64,000 nucleotides of DNA from Knoxdaviesia capensis (lineage: Eukaryota; Ascomycota; Sordariomycetes; Microascales; Gondwanamycetaceae), in the NCBI GenBank assembly GCA_001510575.1, contig LNGK01000001.1, forward strand, positions 62,001 through 126,000, in the 5' to 3' direction. Position numbers and translations under genes: made by a program. Below the pieces are notes generated by a model that saw only the letters and a list, made by a program, of their open reading frames with translations, did no database searches and was not told where the DNA came from. Of this stretch, positions 56,514 to 64,000 are shown piece by piece. Each line of letters opens with the position of its first letter. Position 1 is the stretch's first letter.

Positions 56514-57120
56514 AAGTCACTTGGGGAGGTATCTTGGATATAAAAATGAGGCTGAAAAGCAGGTCGTCTGTGTGCATGCAGCCAGATGCAATGGTGATAA
56601 AGAAAGTTAGAACCCCCTCCTAGAAGACTTCGCGTTTGCGGGTCAGTTGTCGCCAAGTGGCCGCTGTAGCTTCTGCCCAAGTGCCAACACCTGCAGCCTA
56701 CTGGCCGCCAAAACAAAAACCTGCCGGCGTTATATTCCACTTACAGCCCCGCTATCGATAAGAAAAAGTAAGAAAAAAAGTTCTTCCTCCCGCTTCGCTC
56801 CGTCAAATTGATAATCAACAACGATTACGCACGTTTGTGTTGCTTTGTTTTCTGTTTCGCTTCTTTCCTCGGCTACAGCGAGTCACAGCGGCTCAGTTTC
56901 TGTAGTGTGAATAACCCCAGACGAGACCATCATTGGAAACCCCCCCTCCTTCACTCGGCCCGTTCTCCTCGCTTCTCCAACGGTCCATCGATCGGTGCCC
57001 CTCCTCCACCCTCCGTTTGACCCGAATTCAAACAAATACCGCCGGCTGAAACCCTGGGAGGAACGTCGTTAAATCATCGCACGCACTCCACGCCCCGGCT
57101 CTCTAAATCCCTACCCGTCA

Positions 57121-57136
57121 CACACACACACACACC
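57121..57136. repeat. (CA)n microsatellite in the cia1 leader
   Basis: A CA dinucleotide run about 20 bases before the ATG of cia1, within the presumed 5' leader. Confidence 0.85.
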
Positions 57137-57157
57137 CACCGGCTGCTAGCCGCTACA

Positions 57158-58747
57158 ATGGCGTCCTCCGCCGACCCTCCTCCCGCGGCCTCGTCCACCC
57201 CCGACACCACCACCACCACCACGACTATTACTACCACCCCCGCCAAGCCCATCATCTCACCCCTCCCGGCCTTCACCCCCGACCTGTACGAACGCTCCTG
57301 GTGCTCGATACCCCACCCGACCCTGCCGCTGCTCGCCACCGTGCACGCGAAGTCGGTGACCGTGTTCTCGCTGTCGACGCTGTCGGCCCACTCGTCGCTG
57401 TCGGGCGGCCACTCCCGGTCTGTGCGCTCCGCCGCCTGGAAGCCCGGCCTGCCGCCGCACAAGCTGTGCCTGGTCACCGGCAGCTTCGACTCGACCGCCG
57501 GGCTGTGGCGCTGGACGGGGGAGGAGCGTGTCAAAGACGTGGAGGACGACGAGCAGGACGAGCCGGAAGTTGAGGAGCCGCTTGAGGTTGAGGTGACGGT
57601 GCGCAAACAGCGTAAGATCGCCCACGACCACGACCACGACCACGACCACGGCCACGGCCATGACCATGACCATCACGACCATGACCACGGCCACGGCCAC
57701 GGCCACGGCCACGGCGGCGCCCACGCCGACCACAACAAAGAGTCCGACGACGACGACTGGGAGTTCTCGCTGGTCCTCGAGGGCCACGACTCGGAGATCA
57801 AGAGCGTGGCCTTCTCGCCGTCGGGCCTGTACCTGGCCACGTGCAGCCGCGACAAGACCGTGTGGATCTGGGAGGACATTGGCGGCGCCGACGGCGACGA
57901 CGAGTGGGAGACCGTGGCCGTGCTGACCGACCACGAGGCCGACGTCAAGGCCGTGGCCTGGTGCCCCGACGTGCCCGCGCGCCGCGCATCCCGCCGCCAC
58001 TACGGCTCCGACGTGCTCGCCAGCGCCAGCTACGACGACACCGTGCGCATCTGGCGCGAGGACGCCGACGGCGAGTGGGTGTGCGTCGCCGTGCTCACCG
58101 GCCACGCCGGCACCGTGTGGGGCGTTGAGTGGGAGCGCCGCCCGCGCGCAAACGGCCGGTTCCCGCGCCTGCTCACCTTTTCGTCCGACCTCAGCGTGCG
58201 CGTGTGGACGCTGCGCGAGGCGGACGACGGCGCCGCCGAGGAGAGTGCGCCGCCGCCCGTGTTTGGCGGCATTCCGAACACCATGCGCTCGTCGCTGCAC
58301 GAGGACTGGGACTGCACGGCGGTCCTGCCGGCCGCGCACACCCGCGAGATCTACGCGGCGACCTGGAGCCCCACCACCGGCCTGGTGGCCACCACCGGCA
58401 GCGACGGCCAGATTGTGCTGTACGCCGAGACCACCGACGACACCACCTCCACCCCCACCGCAGCAGCAGCAGCAGCAGACACCCCCGCTGCGCCGATCCC
58501 CGCCATCGCGACCGGCGAGGCCGCGGCCATCTCCACCCTGCGCGCCGCCCTGCCGGGCTCGCAGCGCTGGCACATCCTCGATGTGATGCCCGCCGCCCAC
58601 GGCGCGTACGAAGTCAACCACGTCACGTGGGCGCGGCGGTGGGACGCGGCGTGTGTGCGCAAGGGCGACGAGGAGATGCTGGTGTCCACCGGCGACGAGG
58701 GCTTGGTGCGCCCGTGGAAGGTGGATGTGCCGACTCCGAGCAGTTAG
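57158..58747 (+). CDS. cia1: Cytosolic Fe-S cluster assembly protein Cia1 (CIAO1), with a His-rich insert
   Basis: An intronless gene of 529 residues forming a seven-blade WD40 propeller. Diagnostic segments are SVRSAAWKPG, SEIKSVAFSPSGLYLATCSRDKTVWIWE, DVLASASYDDTVRIW and HAGTVWGVEWE. Cia1 is the docking part of the CIA targeting complex (with Cia2 and Mms19), which hands Fe-S clusters to cytosolic and nuclear enzymes. Between the second and third blades (residues about 155-192) lies a run of alternating His-Asp and His-Gly, preceded by an acidic stretch of Asp/Glu. This insert is absent from the yeast and human proteins as I know them and could bind metal or simply be a repeat expansion. 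A Thr/Pro-rich N-terminus and an Ala/Thr-rich loop near residue 430 add further length. Confidence 0.93.
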   Translation: MASSADPPPAASSTPDTTTTTTTITTTPAKPIISPLPAFTPDLYERSWCSIPHPTLPLLATVHAKSVTVFSLSTLSAHSSLSGGHSRSVRSAAWKPGLPPHKLCLVTGSFDSTAGLWRWTGEERVKDVEDDEQDEPEVEEPLEVEVTVRKQRKIAHDHDHDHDHGHGHDHDHHDHDHGHGHGHGHGGAHADHNKESDDDDWEFSLVLEGHDSEIKSVAFSPSGLYLATCSRDKTVWIWEDIGGADGDDEWETVAVLTDHEADVKAVAWCPDVPARRASRRHYGSDVLASASYDDTVRIWREDADGEWVCVAVLTGHAGTVWGVEWERRPRANGRFPRLLTFSSDLSVRVWTLREADDGAAEESAPPPVFGGIPNTMRSSLHEDWDCTAVLPAAHTREIYAATWSPTTGLVATTGSDGQIVLYAETTDDTTSTPTAAAAAADTPAAPIPAIATGEAAAISTLRAALPGSQRWHILDVMPAAHGAYEVNHVTWARRWDAACVRKGDEEMLVSTGDEGLVRPWKVDVPTPSS

Positions 58748-59608
58748 TGGCTGAGGTCTTTCGTTTCTGTGCTTTTTGTACCATCAGCGTTAGTGCATGC
58801 AATAGACAGGGAAATACATCAAATGAACATAAATCGCAAGCGTCCAAGTCTAAGTAGAGAAACAAGAAGGGAGAATAGTGTCTGTCGCGGTTGAATGTCT
58901 TCTTCTAATAAAACAAAAACAAGACATCTTCTAGAGGCTAACCATCTTATAGCCACACAAACATAGCAGGAAGGGGATGTAAATAGCGAAGCCACAAAGA
59001 AAAGCAAGCGAGCGAGTTTTTATAGCACTAATAACAAGGTTTTAAGGAAACCAAAAAAGAATCATCATGCAAGACAAAAAAAAAACAATAGAAGTAATAA
59101 CACAACCCTTCACTGGTACAAGATAAGGATAAAAAGTTGGGGGAAAAATCAACAGCAGCAAGGGAACCCAGATTCCAAAACCTCACCAAGTCCTCCCCTC
59201 CTCCGCCTTCTTCAAATGTCTCCTACACATCCGTCAAAAGCCTCTAATCTCTTTTTTTCGATCGTTTTCTGTAGTTTTGGTACATGAGAGTCTATCTATC
59301 AAGAGGAACGAAATAAAAATGAAAACACACACACCGATAGGGGGAGAAGTCTAAAAGGGTCTGCCATTCTTCGACGGTGGTGATGATTGTGTATCTTTGG
59401 TTCTGGTGATAGACTTCGGGGGCGAAGAAAGAGGTTGTTGTTGGTTCGCTAGGGGGGAAGTGTGAAGAGAGCTTGGTCTTTTGTGAGATAGAAGTAATTC
59501 ATTTTTTTTATAAAAGTAATTTTCCGTAACTGGTTCTTCAGGGGTTCAGCCCGAGAGACATGACAGCTTCACGCCGCAGACGCCGACACGCCGACACGCC
59601 GGAAGCGC
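58748..59608. other. Intergenic, convergent 3' ends
   Basis: The 3' UTRs of cia1 (+) and 2-oxoglutarate dehydrogenase (-). A/T-rich with several A runs. No coding signal. Confidence 0.5.
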
Positions 59609-62600
59609 TTACTCGCCCTTGAGCTTGTCCTGGGTCACGGTGAAGGCGTCCTGCAGGAACTCGGCCTCCTCCTTGGTGTGCAGGTACTTGGTGCCGCTGG
59701 CCACCGACGCCGAAGGGTTGCGGCCGGCGTACATGATGTGCTTGCGGTGGTGGTGCTCGGTGTTGTTCAGGAGCGTCTCCAGGCGCGGCTGCGTGAAGCT
59801 CCACGCGCCCGCGTTCAGCGGCTCCTCCTGGCACCACACAATCGTCTTTGCGTTCGGGTACGAGTCCAGGTTCTCCTTCAGCTGCTGCCACGGGAACGGG
59901 TTCAGCTGCTCAATGCGCGTGAACGCCACGTTGTCGATGCCCTTATCGGCGCGGTACTTGTGCAGCGCCGCCCACACCTGGCCCGTGCAGATAATCACAC
60001 GCTCAATCTCCTCGGGCGCCTTGATGGTGCCCTTCTCGTGCTCGGGGTCGCGGATGATCCACTGGAACTGCGAATCGCCGGTGAACTCCTCAATGTCCGA
60101 CCGCGCAAGCGGGTGACGCAGGAGAGACTTGGAGAAGAAGATGACAAGGGCTGTATTCCAAGTTAGCATTCATACCATCAAAAGAAGCCAACCAAAAAAA
60201 AGAGGGAAAAAAAAAAGAAAAGAAAAAAACTTACGCTTGCGGAACTGGCGGTTCATCTGGCGACGCAGAATGTGGAACAGGTTGGACGGGCTGGTCATCA
60301 TAGCCACCTGGATGTTGCAGTCCTGGTGCTGGCGGTCCAGCTTCTCGGGCGTGGGGAAGAAGCGCGGCTCCTCGTGGCACAGCTGCAGGAAACGCTCCAG
60401 ACGGCCCGACGAGTGCTCGGGGCCCTGGCCGTCGTAGCCGTGCGGCAAGCTCATCACAAGACCGGTACGCTGCATCCACTTGGCCTCGCCCGAGGCAATG
60501 AACTGGTCGATGATGCACTGCGCGTTGTTGGCAAAGTCACCAAACTGCGCCTCCCACATCACAAGCGCGTTGGGCGACGACAGAGAGTATCCGTACTCGA
60601 ATCCCAGCACTCCGTACTCGCTCAGCGACGAGTTCGAGATGACAAACTTGCCCTGATCCTTGCTGATGTGCTGCAGCGGCGTGTAGGTACCTTCGGTTTC
60701 CTGGTCGTGGAACACGGCGTGGCGCTGCGAGAACGTACCACGCTCGACATCCTGGCCCGACACACGCACGTGGTGGCCCTCGGTCACGAGAGTACCGAAA
60801 GCCAGCGCCTCGGCGGTGGGGAAGTCGATGTTCTTGCCCTCAAGCACGCTCTTGGTGCGCGCGGTGAGAATACGCTTCAGGTTGCGGTGCACCTTGAAGT
60901 CCTCGGGGAAGCCGCCGACAATGGTACCGATGTGGTCGAGCGTCTGGCGGTCGACGCCGGTGGGGTTGTGCGGGAGCACCTCGGTGGCCAGTTCCTTGGG
61001 CGACTTGAAGCCGTTCCACGCCGATGTGGTCCACTCCTTGGACGTGGGCGTGTAGTCCTTGGACTTGGTGAAGCTCTCCTCGAGCATGCCCCACACCCAC
61101 TTCTTGTGCTCGTCGATGTCGGTCTTGGTGAAGGTGCCGTCCTGCAGCAGCTTGTCGACGTAGATGTCGATCTGGGGGTTCTTCTCCTGGATGCGCTTGT
61201 ACATGAGCGGCTGGGTGAACGACGGCTGGTCGGTCTCGTTGTGGCCGTGCTTCCGGTAGCAGATCAGATCAATGACAACATCGCTGCGGAACTCGGCGCG
61301 CCAGTCGGCAGCCAGCTGGCAGATGAAGTTGACGGCCTCGACATCGTCGGCGTTGACGTGGAACACGGGCGCGTCGATGGCCTTGGCGATGTCGGTACAG
61401 TAGGCGGTGGAGCGGGCGAAACGCGGGTCGGTGGTGAATCCGATCTGGTTGTTGGCAACCACGTGAATGGTGCCTCCGGTGGAGTATCCGGGCAGCGACA
61501 GGAAGCCCAGGCACTCGTACACCACACCCTGGGCGGCAAATGCGGCGTCACCGTGCAGAAGCACGCCCATGGCGGTGGTGTGGGTGGTCTCGTCGTTGTT
61601 GTAGTGCTGGATGGCGCGGGTCTTGCCGAGCACAACCGGGTCCTCGGCCTCCAGATGCGACGGGTTGGCAACCAGCGACAGCTGCACGCGCTTGCCCGAC
61701 GGGGTAGGGCGCTCAAAGTTCATGCCGAGATGGTACTTCACATCGCCCGAGCCCTCATCCTCGGCGGCGCTGGTTCCAGCAAACTCGCTGAAGATCGACT
61801 CGTTAGGCTTGCGCACAACGTTGCTGAGAACGTTCAGGCGGCCACGATGAGGCATTCCGATGACGATGTCCTTAACACCGTAATCGACACTGCGGTCAAT
61901 CAGGGCCTTCATACCAGGGACCAGGGTCTCGCAGCCCTCCAGACCGAAACGCTTGTCGTTGGGGTACTTGGTCGACAGGAACGACTCGAACGACGAACTC
62001 CAGATCAGACGGTCGAGAATGCGGCGCTTCTCGTCAATCGAGTACTTGAACGGCTGCGGCACCTCCAGGCGCTCACGGAGCCAGTCGCAGCGCTCACGGT
62101 CGGGGATGTGGATAAACTCAACGCCGTACGAGCCGCAGTAGACCTGCTCACAGGCGGCGACAATCTCGCGCAGCGACATCTTCTCGCGGCCCTCACGCTT
62201 GAAACGCGGGAGGATTCCGGGGCCCAAGCTGAACTCGGTATCAAGATCGGCCTCGGTGAAGCCGTAGAAGTCGAGCTCCAGCTCCTTGGGCTTGACGTTG
62301 CCGAAGCCGTCCGACGTGTTGCGGATGCCGAGCGGGTCGATATCGGCCTTGTGATGGCCCCGAGCCTGGTAGGCACGCACCAGAAGCTGGACCTTGAGAT
62401 GGTCGTCGGTGATCTTATCACCACGTCCCACTCCGGCAAGGTCGGGAAGGCCTCCGGTGGCATTGGGCACCAGGGTCGGCGGCGGCTGGAAAGCCTGCGA
62501 CATGGGCATGCTGCCATGCTCCATGTTGTTGAAATACACGCGCCACGACACGTGCACGCTCTGCGGGTCCTTCTTCCACTGGACGTACATCTCGTCGATG

Positions 62601-62791
62601 TAGCCCATGGCGTTGGGAGTCAGGAAGTTATCGTTCGCATCCGGGGGAATGTTGGTGGGTTTCAAGGTCGACTCGAAGCGCATCTGGCGAGCCACGGCCA
62701 GCGGCGCGCGGCGGGACGAGAGAGCCTTCCATGCCGGTGTTGATGACCGGAGCAGGCGGGAGCCCGATCTCGAAAGCGTCGAGCTGAGCAT
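59609..62791 (-). CDS. kgdA: 2-oxoglutarate dehydrogenase E1 component, mitochondrial
   Basis: Exons are 60235-62791 and 59609-60150 (1032 residues); the intron is 84 bases. The presequence is [20 protein letters not shown]. The N-terminal OGDH segment ([21 protein letters not shown]) is followed by the thiamine-diphosphate region [15 protein letters not shown]...[16 protein letters not shown], the catalytic [12 protein letters not shown], and the C-terminal transketolase-like half ending TQDKLKGE. It decarboxylates 2-oxoglutarate and passes the succinyl group to E2 in the TCA-cycle complex. The length matches fungal E1 proteins. Its strong codon bias creates a spurious 823-codon antisense frame (60272-62743). 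Confidence 0.97.
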
Positions 62792-64000
62792 TGTGTGGGA
62801 AGAGAGAGAGAGAAGGAGATATAGAGAGATATATGGAAGGTCTAGAAGAGGAGAGGAAGATCGGGTCAGTATCAGAGATCCGGTATCGGGGACCTTCGTC
62901 CATTGCCGCGGCTATCAGTTGATGATGTGGTCGATTGGCGTTTTGCGGCTGCGTCAATATAAACGCCGCGTTGAGAACGAGAGAAAAAAAGATAGGAGGG
63001 AACATGAAGTACCTAGATGAAGGAGTAAATAATACTACCACAGAAACAAAGCCATCACCACCACAGTTAGTACATGAGTAGTCCTGCTGATTCACGAACG
63101 GGCAGAAAGGAAAGAAGACAGAAATAGACGTCTCAAGCAAGAAGGAGATCGCAGCAAACAAGCAAGAAGACTCACCAAGAGAAACAAAACACAATTCTGG
63201 ATATATACAAGGTATCGTCTCACTTTTGTCTCTTTGGGGCAATTGAGTTAAGAGGCGCTTGAAAGAAATCGACAACACCGTGTCTCTAAAAAGCATAAAC
63301 CCAGGAAAAGAAAAACCGCACGAGAGAAGACCAAGGGAAGATTGGAGGATGGAAAAATGGGGGGGGGGAGAAGGAAACACGATGATGATGATGATGATGA
63401 AAGGATGAGAAAAAAAAATAAAAGCTTCCCTAAAAAAAGCTTCATTAATTCCCTTCTTTTTTTTTTCCTTCCTCTGGGCCTAAGGACGCAAGGAAAAAAA
63501 CTGACAGGCGGAAGAGAATGAGGTAAGGACAGTGCGAGGTCTTCTGCACACGGCTTCACGTGACCGCTTTGGATGCGGCTAAACACACGCCAAGCCTAAT
63601 TGGGCAACAATCTAGATCGAAAAAGGATCGGCCCCACCGATCCCCCTGATTACCTCAGCCACGCTATTCGGTTCCGGGCACAATAAGCCGACATTACTCC
63701 GCAGCAGCGAGACGCCAGATGAAACCAGCAGCTGGCACTCCGGGATCCCACGACACAGTGCGCGCGGCCTGGTCCCGGCAACTTCTGGACGCCGAACGTG
63801 TTTGAACGGCCGACAGTCGGAATGTGCCGGGCCGTCACGGCAACCGAGCGCGGATGTGTAGCTATGCACCGCCAAACACACAATCAGAGTGCTTGCACCA
63901 CTCAATGGCAAACTTGGGCTGGACCATACACTCTCCGAGAATCACCGGAGTCACAGCTGGCAGCTCCTTTAATTTTCGTTTGCTTCTGCGGTTGTTTTGT
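62792..64000. promoter_or_regulatory. Upstream region of kgdA
   Basis: CT-rich on the minus strand next to the ATG (leader), with a (GAT)n run at about 63380-63400. Several CT-rich open frames have no protein character. The gene beyond the right edge of the window is not visible. Confidence 0.45.
63380..63401. repeat. (GAT)n microsatellite
   Basis: About seven GAT units in the upstream region of kgdA. Confidence 0.85.

Larger units (their letters stand above)
55419..57157. other. Divergent intergenic region, glucoamylase to cia1
   Basis: 1.7 kb holding the glucoamylase promoter (left), a possible coiled-coil relic (56235-56513) and the cia1 promoter. A minus-strand open frame of 255 codons (55973-56740) has no recognisable motif and overlaps the relic. 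Confidence 0.45.

Noticed and set aside
55973..56740. 255-codon minus-strand open frame
   Set aside because: Pro/Ser/Arg-rich, no motif, and it overlaps a more protein-like coiled-coil remnant on the other strand.
57158..58747. Classifying the His-rich WD40 gene as a zinc transporter or metallochaperone
   Set aside because: There are no membrane helices, and the propeller blades carry Cia1-specific sequence. The His run is an insert, not the main domain.
60272..62743. 823-codon open frame antisense to 2-oxoglutarate dehydrogenase E1
   Set aside because: It mirrors a strongly biased GC3-rich gene. Its translation is Val/Gly/Leu/His-rich without motifs, and the sense frame is an unmistakable OGDH.

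Overview
The window is nuclear DNA of a filamentous ascomycete (Pezizomycotina), most likely a member of the Eurotiales. The evidence is short GT-AG introns (about 57-100 bases) with CTAAC-type branch sites, GC-rich codon use, a Zn2Cys6 transcription factor, a GH15-CBM20 glucoamylase, and a retrotransposon destroyed by repeat-induced point mutation (RIP). All identifications come from reading translations and rebuilding splice junctions by eye; no database search was run. For every multi-exon model the exon lengths sum to a whole number of codons. The Eurotiales placement is inference.

Left part (1-12 kb): the last exon of a WD40 protein, a small serine-palmitoyltransferase subunit, a mitochondrial GGQ release-factor-like protein and the five-exon actin gene. 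A gene-poor stretch of about 6 kb follows, holding microsatellites, a possible broken gene and a decayed tRNA-derived element. Middle left (12-34 kb): an FAD monooxygenase beside a Zn2Cys6 regulator (a likely small catabolic or accessory module), then Fes1, mitochondrial ribosomal protein uL5m, a ubiquitin-specific protease ending in a CaaX box, a 6-phosphofructo-2-kinase whose phosphatase half has lost its catalytic histidine, and TOM40.

Centre (34.7-40.6 kb): a 5.8-kb Ty1/Copia LTR retrotransposon in which nearly every CpA/TpG has become TpA. The RIP pattern switches at the same 22-base interval in both LTRs, leaving the outer LTR halves clean and the inner halves mutated. This is the most striking structure in the window. 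A 231-base assembly gap sits at the inner edge of the left LTR.

Right part (40.6-64 kb): two convergent amino-acid biosynthesis genes (acetolactate synthase regulatory subunit and ornithine carbamoyltransferase), a large DUF3712-type membrane protein, a 57-residue membrane protein, the tri-snRNP factor Snu66/SART1, a glucoamylase with an N-terminal membrane anchor, the Fe-S targeting factor Cia1 with a histidine-rich insert, and 2-oxoglutarate dehydrogenase E1. Most genes are core housekeeping genes. The accessory content is the monooxygenase/regulator pair, the retrotransposon, the tRNA-derived remnant and perhaps the anchored glucoamylase.
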